A stretch of DNA of 64,000 nt from assembly GCA_030148865.1 (NCBI GenBank), contig JASBSR010000041.1, positions 62,001 through 126,000 of the forward strand, written 5' to 3'. Origin of the DNA: Gammaproteobacteria bacterium. Its GTDB lineage: Bacteria; Pseudomonadota; Gammaproteobacteria; SZUA-229. The notes below the pieces were generated by a model. That model was not told the origin of the DNA. It worked only from the letters and a program-made list of their open reading frames with translations, and searched no databases. The position numbers and the translations under genes were made by a program. Position 1 is the first letter of the stretch. Each line of letters starts with the position of its first letter. This document shows positions 8,700-17,366 of this stretch, piece by piece.

Positions 8700-9704
8700 A
8701 TGAAAACTCGCGCGCGCTATTACGACGGCTCAGCATCTGTGGTCAGCGAGATCGAGATCGCGCTTAACGATGACGGCAGCATCCACGTTTTGCACAGCGG
8801 GCATGGCGAGACGTATTTACTCACCGACGTGCGCTTCAGTTCGCGCCTGGGTAACACACCGCGACTACTGACGCTGCCGAACGGCGCTACCTGCCATATC
8901 GTGGATAATGATCTGGTCGACGCCTTTCTCAAACAACACAGCGCTGTACGTAGTTCGTCGTTTATTCATGCACTGGAATCAAAAATAAGCTACGTTATCG
9001 CTGCGGTGATTTTCACGGCGGCGTTCACCTGGGGCATGATTACTTATGGCATTCCTGCAATGGCGAGTGAAGTTGCCTACCGGTTACCCGACAGCGTAGA
9101 TCGCTCATTAGGTACTGGCACGCTGGAAACGCTGGATAAAATCGCCTTTGAACCCACCAAACTCGATGCAGCGGTGAAGATGCGGCTAACAAAACGGTTT
9201 GATAAAATGAAACAGGCCATCACCGACAGCTCTGACTATCGCCTGGTATTTCGCAGTGGTAAAGAGATTGGTGCCAACGCATTCGCCTTACCCTCAGGCA
9301 TTATTATTGTCACCGATGAGCTGGTCACCATCAGTAAAAATGACGACGAAATTGTTGCCATTCTTGCCCACGAAATCGGCCACCTGATACACCGTCACTC
9401 GATACGCATGGCAATGCAAAACTCAGCGGTCGCAGTGCTCATTGCTGCAATCACTGGCGACCCATTTTCAACTTCCTCTTTGATCGTGGCATTGCCAACC
9501 GTACTGGTCAACTCAAAATACTCGCGCGAGTTTGAAACCGAGGCAGATGATTACGCTTATCAATACATGACCACGAATAATATTGCGCCACACTATTTTG
9601 CAGATATTCTTGAGCGCATCACGGACACGAAAAAAGAATCAAAAATGGAATCGTATTTGTCTTCACACCCGGGCACTGCTGAACGTGTGCAGCGGTTTAG
9701 ATAA
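8700..9704 (+). CDS. M48-family zinc metallopeptidase
   Basis: A 334-residue membrane-anchored protease. Residues 1-90 form a beta-rich N-terminal domain, one transmembrane helix spans about 97-120, and the M48 catalytic domain follows. Zinc ligands are H224 and H228 in AHEIGHLIHRH and probably E281 in ETEADDYAYQYM. The family includes HtpX and Oma1, which degrade membrane or misfolded proteins. The gene is coupled to the upstream YjgN-like gene, which suggests that protein may be its partner or substrate (inference). No good ribosome binding site precedes the ATG. Confidence 0.88.
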   Translation: MKTRARYYDGSASVVSEIEIALNDDGSIHVLHSGHGETYLLTDVRFSSRLGNTPRLLTLPNGATCHIVDNDLVDAFLKQHSAVRSSSFIHALESKISYVIAAVIFTAAFTWGMITYGIPAMASEVAYRLPDSVDRSLGTGTLETLDKIAFEPTKLDAAVKMRLTKRFDKMKQAITDSSDYRLVFRSGKEIGANAFALPSGIIIVTDELVTISKNDDEIVAILAHEIGHLIHRHSIRMAMQNSAVAVLIAAITGDPFSTSSLIVALPTVLVNSKYSREFETEADDYAYQYMTTNNIAPHYFADILERITDTKKESKMESYLSSHPGTAERVQRFR

Positions 9705-9711
9705 AAGCATT

Positions 9712-9742
9712 CATCCGCAAATAACACAAATTAACGCGAATG
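9712..9742. repeat. Solo arm of the TTGCGG-type intergenic repeat
   Basis: The sequence CATCCGCAAATAACACAAATTAACGCGAAT has the same spacing as the left arms of the paired elements at 23.8 and 56.2 kb. No inverted partner is visible; a terminator follows instead. Confidence 0.5.
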
Positions 9743-9756
9743 GTAACAGCATGAAA

Positions 9757-9782
9757 TAAAAAAGCCCTCCGGAGAGGGCTTT
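9757..9782. terminator. Bidirectional terminator
   Basis: The stem AGCCCTC/GAGGGCT lies between an A-run and a short T-run, separating the convergent M48 peptidase and lipase genes. It can serve both strands. Confidence 0.75.
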
Positions 9783-9802
9783 GAACTTGCACAATAAAAC
9801 TA

Positions 9803-11962
9803 TCAGGGCGCCTGCAATACACTACCATCTGTTACGACCAGGGCGGTGCCTCCACTACCCAGAAAGTTAGCAGTTTCTTTCTGCATTTCTGTGGTCACTG
9901 CTGAATTCGGCGCGGGATCGAGTAACGAACTGTGAGCACCTGCTATGTATTTGGTCGTCACCAGCAACTTACCACCCGGGGCCGTTGTTGTATTCGCCTG
10001 GCTTAAGCCCAGCAAAGTGAGCTGCGGCTCTGTGCCCGCCAGCGGCGCAGAAATCGTACCACTGACATCATAGGTAAGATCCGGCACAACATTGGGCACC
10101 ACCAGATCGGATGGATTGCCTAGCACCGAATCACCGACGATTTCAAAAAACAGCAGGCCGCGACCCGCTGCTGCTGATGCGGAATAACCGGCTGCGTTCA
10201 GAGAATAATTCACAGGGTCTGCAGAATCCACCACCGTCTGCGCAGCGCCGAGAAATGACTCGTAGTCTGCTGTCCCCTTGACCACGCCATTCGCCGCAAG
10301 ACCGGCTGAAATCACGGGGCCGAACGCTGCCGAGCCATCTAAAATCTTGGCAACCGCAGAGCCCCCCATTGCCAGCACAGCATCTTTGACGCCTGTCTCC
10401 AGCGCAAGGAACGGTGTGCCCACAATTGCACCCAATGAGTGACCGACAAAATAAACGTTCGCAGCGTCAAGGTTGGTTCCGCCAGCAACATTAATGCTAC
10501 CAATCGCGGCCGTCACCGCGAATAAATCGGCAACTGACTGCCTGACATTATCACGCGTATTTAACAGATTAGTCAGATTGATAAAGTGCGTACCTGATGA
10601 GTCAGTCACGCCATCGGGTGCAGCTGCGGTAACACTGCCGGTGATGGCATCCTGAGTGACAAGATCAAGATCAAACGTGCGTTCATTGCCCGGGCTATAG
10701 AACGGACTCGTACTTCCAACACCGTGCATTGGCAGATCAATCGCAACCACCGCGAAGCCAGCTGCAGCCAATGCATCGGCTATCGCCAGCATAGAAGTTC
10801 GATCGGAAGTAATACCATGCTGGAAGATCACAGTTTTCCACGGCGCTGGAAAGGTGGCTGTATCGGCTGGCGTTGTAATCAGAATCGGAATACTCAATGC
10901 CGGATTTGTTGCCGCCGGCAAAGGATTATACTGCGTCAGATTTTTCTCGGTATCACCAGAAAATGCAGGATTGGCGGCCCTCCACACGGAGCCTAGTGCA
11001 GTCGGATCGTTGGCCGAGGTAGAAACCTGAAGATAATATGGCACACCTATCGTACCCACATGTATATTCGCCGCGCCCAGCGGCGTCCTGCCTGCACCCG
11101 TACCAAACAGGTCACCCGTAAATGCAGTTACCGTAGTCGCAGGAGTTCCCGCTATCCCTCTAACCGTTGACAACACATTCCCAGCCGATTGCGTGGTAAA
11201 ACTCCAGCTCAATATAATTTCGCCAGTGGTCAGGGCAGGTGTCGCGTTGTTCGCCAGAGTGTTCTCTCCTGTCGAAATCAGCTGCCTCAGGCCTTCAAGG
11301 CTGGCGAGACGAGCATCAGTAAAACTGTCAAAGCCTGCTGGCAGATTCGGCTCACGCGGCCCAGATGGCAGTGCGTAATATGGCGTTGTGCTTTTTGCCA
11401 GCGCATACGTCGTCGAGGCCAGCATAGGGTTACCTTTGGCACTCTTCAGAGCATTGGTAATCACCACCTGGTAGCTGGCTATAGGCTTCAATGGTTTTAG
11501 CGGGTGTATCACCAGGGTACTGGCATCAATACTGGATACGGTAGCGAAAAAATCCACACCGAATGTCAGCTCGCTCTTCAGTGGTGCAACCACTGCGCCA
11601 CCAGGGGTCGACGACAAATTCACTTCAAATACGCGCACGCTCGCAGGCGTGACGGATACCGGGTCGATTGCTTCGGCAAAACCCGCGCTAAATGGTGCGT
11701 TCGTGGAAAAACCGTCCAGCGCATTCAGCGCCACCTGCGGATCAGACAGATCAGCAGGATCAGCCACCGGGATATTTAAAGTACCATCGAGCGTACCCTG
11801 AAACAGCAAATCATTCGGAAACGGAATGATGCCATTGCTCGGATCAAAGGTACTGACATTACCGGTATCTATATTTTGCTGCAGCGTTTCACCAGGCTTT
11901 GATTCACAGGATGCCAGTACAGCGATTGCCAGCAGCGCCATTAACAAATGTGTTGTTTTCAT
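9803..11962 (-). CDS. VolA/Pla-1-like lipase lipoprotein
   Basis: A 719-residue lipoprotein: the leader ends LASC with C19 as the lipidated cysteine. The N-terminal part (about 35-190; FDPSNGIIPFPNDLLF) matches the bacterial lipase N-terminal domain of VolA and Aeromonas lipases. The C-terminal part is an alpha/beta hydrolase with QHGITSDRTS (381-390) near the oxyanion hole and the nucleophile S509 in FVGHSLGA. In Vibrio cholerae, VolA is a surface-exposed lysophospholipase transcribed with fadL. Here the fadL-like gene ends 9 bases upstream, so the same arrangement holds. The likely job is to release fatty acids from external lysophospholipids for FadL uptake. Substrate specificity is inferred. 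Confidence 0.88.
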   Translation of the reverse strand: MKTTHLLMALLAIAVLASCESKPGETLQQNIDTGNVSTFDPSNGIIPFPNDLLFQGTLDGTLNIPVADPADLSDPQVALNALDGFSTNAPFSAGFAEAIDPVSVTPASVRVFEVNLSSTPGGAVVAPLKSELTFGVDFFATVSSIDASTLVIHPLKPLKPIASYQVVITNALKSAKGNPMLASTTYALAKSTTPYYALPSGPREPNLPAGFDSFTDARLASLEGLRQLISTGENTLANNATPALTTGEIILSWSFTTQSAGNVLSTVRGIAGTPATTVTAFTGDLFGTGAGRTPLGAANIHVGTIGVPYYLQVSTSANDPTALGSVWRAANPAFSGDTEKNLTQYNPLPAATNPALSIPILITTPADTATFPAPWKTVIFQHGITSDRTSMLAIADALAAAGFAVVAIDLPMHGVGSTSPFYSPGNERTFDLDLVTQDAITGSVTAAAPDGVTDSSGTHFINLTNLLNTRDNVRQSVADLFAVTAAIGSINVAGGTNLDAANVYFVGHSLGAIVGTPFLALETGVKDAVLAMGGSAVAKILDGSAAFGPVISAGLAANGVVKGTADYESFLGAAQTVVDSADPVNYSLNAAGYSASAAAGRGLLFFEIVGDSVLGNPSDLVVPNVVPDLTYDVSGTISAPLAGTEPQLTLLGLSQANTTTAPGGKLLVTTKYIAGAHSSLLDPAPNSAVTTEMQKETANFLGSGGTALVVTDGSVLQAP

Positions 11963-11971
11963 AATGTGCTC

Positions 11972-13339
11972 CTAGTAGTTCCAGCTGAGCTGGGCGCTGA
12001 GAATATCAACCGAAGCTTCGTAAGTGCCATTCAGCGTTGCCGCTAATGTCGGCACGCTACTCTCGAAGGTGTTATTGATCTGGGTGTCGCTGACAAATAA
12101 GTGCGAATAACCAATATCCAGCACCATATCCTGATTCAGCTCGTAACCGAAACCTAATGATAACCAGCGTCTTGAGTTCCCCGGGATACGCGCGGTTCTG
12201 CGCTCAGCATTCGGGATCGGAGTTTCATCGTAAGCCCAGCCCGCGCGTAGCACCATAGTGTCGCTATACTGGTAGTTCGCGCCAGCCGATACACGGAGAG
12301 TATCGTTCCAGTCTTCGGTGGTCACCGAGTCCGGTTGTGCCGGGTTATCATATACAATGCGCAGCTCTTTAAATGAGCTCCAGCCGGTCCAGGTAACATC
12401 GGCCAGCCAGGTCCACTGCTCCTGCTCACTGGCCAGACTCAACGACAGGCTATCTGGCAATGTTACCGAAGCTTTCAGACCGGTATCGGTAAACAGACCA
12501 CTGGCGACGGCAAAACCACCCGCAGCGGGCACAGTAAAGTTGGCGTTACCATTGACATCGATGGTCACGCGCGAGCGATAGGCCAGTCCCAGGCGTGTAC
12601 TCGGCGTGAGTTGATACAGCGCGCCCAGATTAATACCCCAGGCAAACTCGTCAAAGTTATCTGCGGTGAGATCAGCAAAACCATCAGCGCCTTGCGGTGT
12701 GGCACCCATACTGGAGCAGGTCCCCGGCGCAAAGAAGGCATAACACAGAGAACCGAAATCCACCGCACTGGTGAAAGTAACATCCGCCAGCATCAGGTTA
12801 ATCCCTGCACCCAGTGACAATTTGTCATTAAAGGTAAAGGCAATGCTGGGATTGAAATTGATTGTTTTGAGATCGGTCTCAACCGCGTGATAGCGCCCTA
12901 CCCAGGTATCTTCGTAGCGTGTCGCCAGCCCGAACGGCGTGGTCACACCAAAACCGATTTTTGCGTTTTCATCTAATGTTTTGACGATATAAAAATTAGC
13001 CACCAGCGCATTAAATCCACCATCATCATTCTGACCTGAGAGTGGCGGACTACCTAACAGTGCCGCGCCGGTCGAATTGCCGTTGGTAAATTCCGAATTA
13101 GGTTTAATGATATGGCCTGCGACGACGAGTTCGTCAGCACCCAGGCGCATCATACCTGCTGGATTGAACCAGACTGTAGAGGCATCGGAGGCTACTGCCG
13201 CCGCTCCCGCAAAGGCATTTCCCTGGCCGCTCGCACTATTCTCGATCAATGCAAAACCGGCGGCATGCGCCTGGTTTGCACCCTGCACTGCCATAAAAGA
13301 CAGCACAGCCGAAATAAACACTTTTTTGGATTTGAACAT
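11972..13339 (-). CDS. fadL: FadL/OmpP1-type long-chain fatty acid outer-membrane transporter
   Basis: A 455-residue outer-membrane beta-barrel. The signal peptide ends about residue 26 (ANQAHA), and the mature protein begins AGFALIENSASGQGNAFAG, with the DASTVWFNPAGM block, both diagnostic of FadL. The C-terminus ends in an aromatic-rich strand (SAQLSWNY), as expected for barrel insertion. It imports long-chain fatty acids. A GGGGGGG run precedes the ATG as ribosome binding site. It forms an operon with the VolA-like lipase 9 bases downstream, and a thioesterase gene of the YciA type lies 72 bases upstream on the same strand. Confidence 0.95.
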   Translation of the reverse strand: MFKSKKVFISAVLSFMAVQGANQAHAAGFALIENSASGQGNAFAGAAAVASDASTVWFNPAGMMRLGADELVVAGHIIKPNSEFTNGNSTGAALLGSPPLSGQNDDGGFNALVANFYIVKTLDENAKIGFGVTTPFGLATRYEDTWVGRYHAVETDLKTINFNPSIAFTFNDKLSLGAGINLMLADVTFTSAVDFGSLCYAFFAPGTCSSMGATPQGADGFADLTADNFDEFAWGINLGALYQLTPSTRLGLAYRSRVTIDVNGNANFTVPAAGGFAVASGLFTDTGLKASVTLPDSLSLSLASEQEQWTWLADVTWTGWSSFKELRIVYDNPAQPDSVTTEDWNDTLRVSAGANYQYSDTMVLRAGWAYDETPIPNAERRTARIPGNSRRWLSLGFGYELNQDMVLDIGYSHLFVSDTQINNTFESSVPTLAATLNGTYEASVDILSAQLSWNY

Positions 13340-13411
13340 TTGGACCCCCCCCGAAGACTCACCTGATCATACTTGCTCGAACTTATATTACAAAACAGTT
13401 ATGTTTGAATA

Positions 13412-13795
13412 TTAGGGCAACGCACGCGGCATGTATTTGTCATCAATCGCCACATACACCAGCTGCGCTTCAGTGACCTTGATCGTTTCGAAATTGCCCT
13501 TATCGCTACGTTGGGCATACACCTCAACCTTAACCGTGATTGAGGTTCTGCCTTCACCAGCAACCTCGGCGTAACAACTGATCAAATCACCGACAAATAC
13601 CGGTTTTTTAAATTCGAAGGAATCGACTGCGCGCGTGACAACAGCACCTCTGGCGCGCTCGATGGCAGGAATGCTGCCAGCAATATCAACATAAGACATA
13701 ATCCAGCCACCGAATATGCTGCCACCAGGATTCGCATCTGCTGGCCGCGCAGGCACACGGATAACCGGAATTTTATTTTTGGGTAATGCATTCAT
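13412..13795 (-). CDS. YciA-like acyl-CoA thioesterase (hot-dog fold)
   Basis: A 127-residue single hot-dog-domain protein. NPGGSIFGGWIMSYVDIAG (24-42) is the YciA/BACH-type active-site loop and central helix, and AVDSFEFKKPVFVGDL follows. The family hydrolyses acyl-CoA to fatty acid and CoA in the cytoplasm. It lies upstream of fadL on the same strand, consistent with fatty-acid handling; whether it shares the transcript is uncertain. It diverges from the hydrolase at 13880. Confidence 0.9.
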   Translation of the reverse strand: MNALPKNKIPVIRVPARPADANPGGSIFGGWIMSYVDIAGSIPAIERARGAVVTRAVDSFEFKKPVFVGDLISCYAEVAGEGRTSITVKVEVYAQRSDKGNFETIKVTEAQLVYVAIDDKYMPRALP

Positions 13796-13879
13796 AAATA
13801 GCCATCACTCTTTATAATGTGCGTGCCTTTATATCGCTAAACCTGTCCAGCTGACAACATAATTATCCATAACTAGAAC

Positions 13880-14629
13880 ATGTCTATCACTAAACGCATT
13901 AGTTTCACGGGTCACAACCAACTTCAGCTTGCCGGCAGACTGGAATTGCCAGACGCCACGCCGCGCTATTTCGCTATTTTCTGCCACTGTTTTACCTGCA
14001 CGAAAGATATCCCGGTAGCGTATCGTATTAGCAAACAACTTGCACAGCTTGGTATCGCTACTCTGAGATTTGACTTTGCCGGACTCGGTGATAGCGCAGG
14101 CGAGTTCGCCGACACCAGCTTTGGCACTTCGATTGCTGACCTGCTGGCCGCCGCTGCTTACCTGGAACAGGAATATACCGCACCGCAGTTACTGATTGGC
14201 CACAGCCTGGGCGGCACAGCTGCGCTCGCCTGTGCCCCGCAACTGACAGGCGTGAACGCCGTGATCACCATAGCATCACCCAGCCGGCCTGAGCATGTGC
14301 TGCATCATTTTGGTAAGGCCTTAGCTGAGCTGCGCGCGGGCAACACGTCCAGCATTCTGGTTGCGGGCCGCCGCTACGAGATCAGGCCGCAATTTCTTGA
14401 TGATATCCAGCAGCACGATATGCGATCTTTGCTGGCAAAGCTGAACAAGCCCGTACTTATTTTTAGTGTGCTTGATGACTCTGTTGTCGAACACAGTGAT
14501 GCCGAGCAAATTCAGCAATGGACTAACGCCGAAACCACACTGGTGAAACTAACTGGCACCGACCACATTATATCCGACAAGCCGACAGCGGCTGTGATTG
14601 CTGAACAAATAGCCGCATTTATTAGTTAA
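13880..14629 (+). CDS. Alpha/beta hydrolase
   Basis: A 249-residue cytoplasmic alpha/beta hydrolase. The nucleophile is S109 in LIGHSLGG. FCHCFTCTKD (34-43) resembles the block found in hydrolases that are often fused to, or next to, OsmC peroxidase domains. The acid is probably in LDDSVVEHSDA and the histidine in TGTDHIIS near the C-terminus. No OsmC domain is attached here. Substrate unknown. Confidence 0.85.
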   Translation: MSITKRISFTGHNQLQLAGRLELPDATPRYFAIFCHCFTCTKDIPVAYRISKQLAQLGIATLRFDFAGLGDSAGEFADTSFGTSIADLLAAAAYLEQEYTAPQLLIGHSLGGTAALACAPQLTGVNAVITIASPSRPEHVLHHFGKALAELRAGNTSSILVAGRRYEIRPQFLDDIQQHDMRSLLAKLNKPVLIFSVLDDSVVEHSDAEQIQQWTNAETTLVKLTGTDHIISDKPTAAVIAEQIAAFIS

Positions 14630-14685
14630 TAGAACTCAGATCACCGAGTAACGACCGGGTGACGAACCAGCATCACCAGACAGGC

Positions 14686-15285
14686 TCAGGCAGAGGCCAT
14701 CAACCTGACTACCGGCATCGTGTGCCTGAACACATTCAAATCTTTGTCCACCTTGGCCAGCAGCAAGCAACCTTCGAGCAGCGCAAATATATTTTTTGCG
14801 CGCTGCGCATTATCCCCTGCCGGAATTTCAGCTTCGCGTTGCGCCTTGTTCAGAGCCGATTCGATGTAGGCGCAGTGCGCACTAAAAATATTCTGTAGTA
14901 CGACGCGGATGCGCTCATCATGCAGCGCCATTTCCTGGCCCAGATTACCAAACGGGCAGCCCAGGATCATTTTTCTATCCCCGGTATTAACCAGCAGCAA
15001 CTCGCTGACTTTCGCGACCAGTTGGCTGAGCTGTTCCATACCGCTGAGATCAGTAGAAAATATCGGTTTAAAAACACCATTTTCGACCTGTTGCCAGGTG
15101 CTTTCGATGGCTGCAATAGCCAGATCGATCTTGGATGGAAAGTAGTGATAAAAACTGCCTTTTTTCGCCTCGGCGCGCGCGCACAGTTCATCGACACCGG
15201 TGGCCTGATAGCCCCGCTCCCAGATCAGAGCGGCTGCGGCCTGCAACAGACGCTCTCGGGTATTGGCTGCTTGAAGGAGACTCAT
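14686..15285 (-). CDS. TetR/AcrR-family transcriptional regulator
   Basis: A 199-residue repressor. The N-terminal HTH (about 8-55) includes RERLLQAAAALIWERGY, TGVDELCARAEAKKGSFYHY and FPSKIDL, typical of TetR. The C-terminal ligand domain is helical with one internal cysteine in ILGCPFGN. It diverges from the AhpD-like gene at 15420. The gap contains overlapping GACCG-based palindromes that are the likely operators, so it probably represses both itself and the neighbour. Confidence 0.93.
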   Translation of the reverse strand: MSLLQAANTRERLLQAAAALIWERGYQATGVDELCARAEAKKGSFYHYFPSKIDLAIAAIESTWQQVENGVFKPIFSTDLSGMEQLSQLVAKVSELLLVNTGDRKMILGCPFGNLGQEMALHDERIRVVLQNIFSAHCAYIESALNKAQREAEIPAGDNAQRAKNIFALLEGCLLLAKVDKDLNVFRHTMPVVRLMASA

Positions 15286-15324
15286 ACATCACTCAAATTC
15301 TGATTCGATTAGCTCCTAAGTATA

Positions 15325-15391
15325 CAAACGGTTGACCGTTCGGTCTAGCTTGATATAATATTTACTGACCGGTCAACTATACGGTTGCAAC
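15325..15391. promoter_or_regulatory. TetR-type operators and promoter between tetR and the AhpD-like gene
   Basis: A promoter reads TTGACC (15332-15337), a 16-base spacer, then TATAAT (15354-15359) with an upstream TG, making an extended -10. Operator 1 overlaps the -35: AACGGTTGACCGTT and GACCGTTCGGTC (15334-15345) are overlapping inverted repeats. Operator 2, the perfect palindrome TGACCGGTCA (15366-15375), sits just after the -10. A repressor bound here would block the plus-strand promoter. Assignment to the adjacent TetR protein is inferred from position. Confidence 0.7.
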
Positions 15392-15419
15392 CACAAATCA
15401 ACTTAACCCAGGTACCACC

Positions 15420-15977
15420 ATGAGTTTATTTACCCATCATACTGATAAGACAGCCCCAGAAGAGGCCGCCAAGGTACTCACCAAAGTGCATGAGCGCTAT
15501 GGATTTATCCCCAATCTGGCTGCTTATGTAGCAGAGTCACCAGTGGTGCTTGATGCCATCATGAACATGGCCGGAACCTTCGACAAAGTCTCGCTCAGCG
15601 CACAGGAACAGCAGCTGGTACTGCTAACCACCAGCGCGTTCAATGGCTGCAATTATTGTCGCACGGTGCACACCGCACTCGGGCGCATAGCTGAAATTGA
15701 TCCCGCTACACTGGAAGACATCATTGCTTTCCGACCGCTGCAGGACAAAAAACTCAACAGTCTGCGCAATTTCAGCCACCGCGTGGTCGAGAATCGCGGC
15801 TGGGTCAACGAAGCAGATGTACAGGCCTTTCTGGACGCCGGTTATCAGCGTGCTCAAGTGTTCGAAGTCGTGCTCGGTGTGGCGCTAAAAACGCTGACCA
15901 ATTACTGTAACCACATCGCCGGCGCCACTCCCAACCCTGAGTTTACCGCTATGGCAGAAGGCCAGGCCGCTGCCTAG
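15420..15977 (+). CDS. Carboxymuconolactone decarboxylase/AhpD-family protein
   Basis: A 185-residue helical protein with the AhpD-type CxxC redox motif in NGCNYCRTVHTALG, the pattern of alkylhydroperoxidase-like proteins that reduce peroxides or thiols. It is longer than the minimal CMD domain, with the CxxC in the first half and helices after it. A strong operator-covered promoter precedes it, and the divergent TetR regulator suggests inducible expression, perhaps by a reactive or toxic compound (inference). A hairpin follows the stop. Confidence 0.88.
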   Translation: MSLFTHHTDKTAPEEAAKVLTKVHERYGFIPNLAAYVAESPVVLDAIMNMAGTFDKVSLSAQEQQLVLLTTSAFNGCNYCRTVHTALGRIAEIDPATLEDIIAFRPLQDKKLNSLRNFSHRVVENRGWVNEADVQAFLDAGYQRAQVFEVVLGVALKTLTNYCNHIAGATPNPEFTAMAEGQAAA

Positions 15978-15996
15978 CAAGCTCACAACACGCCAG

Positions 15997-16030
15997 CTAT
16001 TCACTCAGCCGGTACTGGCTGAGTGAATAG
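15997..16030. other. Perfect 14-bp hairpin without a T-run
   Basis: CTATTCACTCAGCC (15997-16010) pairs perfectly with GGCTGAGTGAATAG (16017-16030) across a 6-base loop, 20 bases after the AhpD-like stop. No T-run follows on either strand, so it is not a standard intrinsic terminator. It may protect the 3' end or be a protein-binding site. Confidence 0.55.
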
Positions 16031-16047
16031 CCGCTATAGAAATTATA

Positions 16048-16343
16048 GTGTATGAGCCAGAGCAAATGTTTGCACGCCAACTTACCGCCACGAATGTGAA
16101 GTGCCCCGAGTGCCGAAAGGCTGCCTCGAAGTGGCCCGCGGCCGTTTTGGCGCTATCTATAAATGTACCCCTAAAGCCTGCAGCTACTGGCTGGCCAGTC
16201 GACCGACAGGAAAAAAGTGCAGCTATACAGACAAAGGCAGGAAATGCGGCGCTTTGATGGTGGTCGGCACCAGAACAATTCCAGATCGTTGCGGTGACAA
16301 AAACTGTCCGAACAGAAACCCGCACAAATTGCACCTGAAATAA
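16048..16343 (+). pseudogene. Frameshifted topoisomerase-type C4 zinc-finger protein
   Basis: Frame 1 (from GTG 16048 or ATG 16066) reads NVKCPECRK and then loses similarity. The other frame continues with KGCLEVARGRFGAIYKC, CSYWLASRPTGKKC and KCGALMVVGT, ending CGDKNCPNRNP at 16343. Together they give the paired-cysteine pattern of the C4 zinc fingers at the C-terminus of DNA topoisomerase I and in YrdD-like proteins. A single missing G near 16117-16120 would join CPECRK to GCLEV. A third frame starting at ATG 16052 (MSQSKCLHANLPP) may be the true N-terminus, implying a second shift. Either this is a decaying gene or there is a base-call error. A GTG at 16101 would allow an intact 80-residue form lacking the first cysteine pair. 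Confidence 0.5.
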
Positions 16344-16475
16344 TACGTTTTTTTCATAAGGCGCAGTTACAACAAATTTGGCTCAGAGCTACCACTGGCT
16401 ACAACGGTCAGGCCGGACAACAATAAATACGGCCAAGCTATAACTATATTCGCAGCATCCATCAGCGGTCTCTTT

Positions 16476-17357
16476 TTAATCCAGCCAAAAATTAATTTTC
16501 TGCGCCTGTAAAAACTCACGCGCGTCTGCACCCTGCAACATTGCCAGCGTAGACATCATACCCGCTTCGACACAGGTCGCTGCCGCAACACTCACCGTGT
16601 GCGGCGCATCGACAATCGGCCAGCCGGTTCGGGGATTTAACAGGTGCGAATATCGCACACCGTTTTTTAATATATAACGGTGCGCATCACCACTGGTGGC
16701 GATTGCACCGCGACGCAATTCGAACAGGGCCACTGCCTGTTCCCGGCCGGTAATCAATCGACCCACTGACCAGCAGGCATCATTATCGCGTGGCGCAGTG
16801 ACAGCAAGATCACCACCAAAATTCACCAGCACACTTTTGTCGGTGAGACGGCGCGCGATTTGCACGCAGCGATCGACTGCGTATTCTTTGCCGATGCCAC
16901 CGAGGTCGATTTCCATATTTGCCGGTAAAGTCAGTTCGCCCTGCTGCCAATGCGCTTTTTGCCAGCCAATGATTGCGAGCAGATTAGCAACGCTGGTTTG
17001 ATCGGGGAGACAATCACTGCCATCAAAAGTCCAGACGCGGCGCAGCACGCCCGAGGTAATATCGAACAAGCCGTCACTGAGACAAAATAGCTGGTCGGCA
17101 AAATCGAGCAGGCGCGCAGTTTCTGCGTCAACACTTACAGGTTTCCCTGCAGCGTGATTGATTTGATAAATGATATTGTCGTCGCGATAGCGGCTAAATT
17201 TGTGTTCGATGCGCAAGGCTTCTTCGGCAATCTGTTGCAGAATTTCACGCGCCCGCCTTGCTTCGGCAACATCCATCAACACTTCGCAGGGGCTGGCCAT
17301 GGCGCGAAACTGGCCGCGCCAGCAATCGGGACGGCGAATCAGTGGTATTGATTGCAT
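16476..17357 (-). CDS. apbE: FAD:protein FMN transferase ApbE
   Basis: A 293-residue ApbE-family flavin transferase, which attaches FMN from FAD to threonine in target proteins such as Na+-NQR or Rnf subunits. Visible are EHKFSRYRDDNIIYQIN near residue 55, the FAD-binding IDLGGIGKEYAVD (about 150-162), NFGGDLAV, SGDAHRY and YSHLLNPRTGWP with the metal-binding C-terminal region. There is no signal peptide or lipobox, unlike many ApbE proteins, so it would act in the cytoplasm as encoded. No flavinylated target is in the window. The gamma-carbonic anhydrase gene ends 9 bases upstream, so the two are probably co-transcribed. Confidence 0.93.
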   Translation of the reverse strand: MQSIPLIRRPDCWRGQFRAMASPCEVLMDVAEARRAREILQQIAEEALRIEHKFSRYRDDNIIYQINHAAGKPVSVDAETARLLDFADQLFCLSDGLFDITSGVLRRVWTFDGSDCLPDQTSVANLLAIIGWQKAHWQQGELTLPANMEIDLGGIGKEYAVDRCVQIARRLTDKSVLVNFGGDLAVTAPRDNDACWSVGRLITGREQAVALFELRRGAIATSGDAHRYILKNGVRYSHLLNPRTGWPIVDAPHTVSVAAATCVEAGMMSTLAMLQGADAREFLQAQKINFWLD

Positions 17358-17366
17358 AAATGCTGC

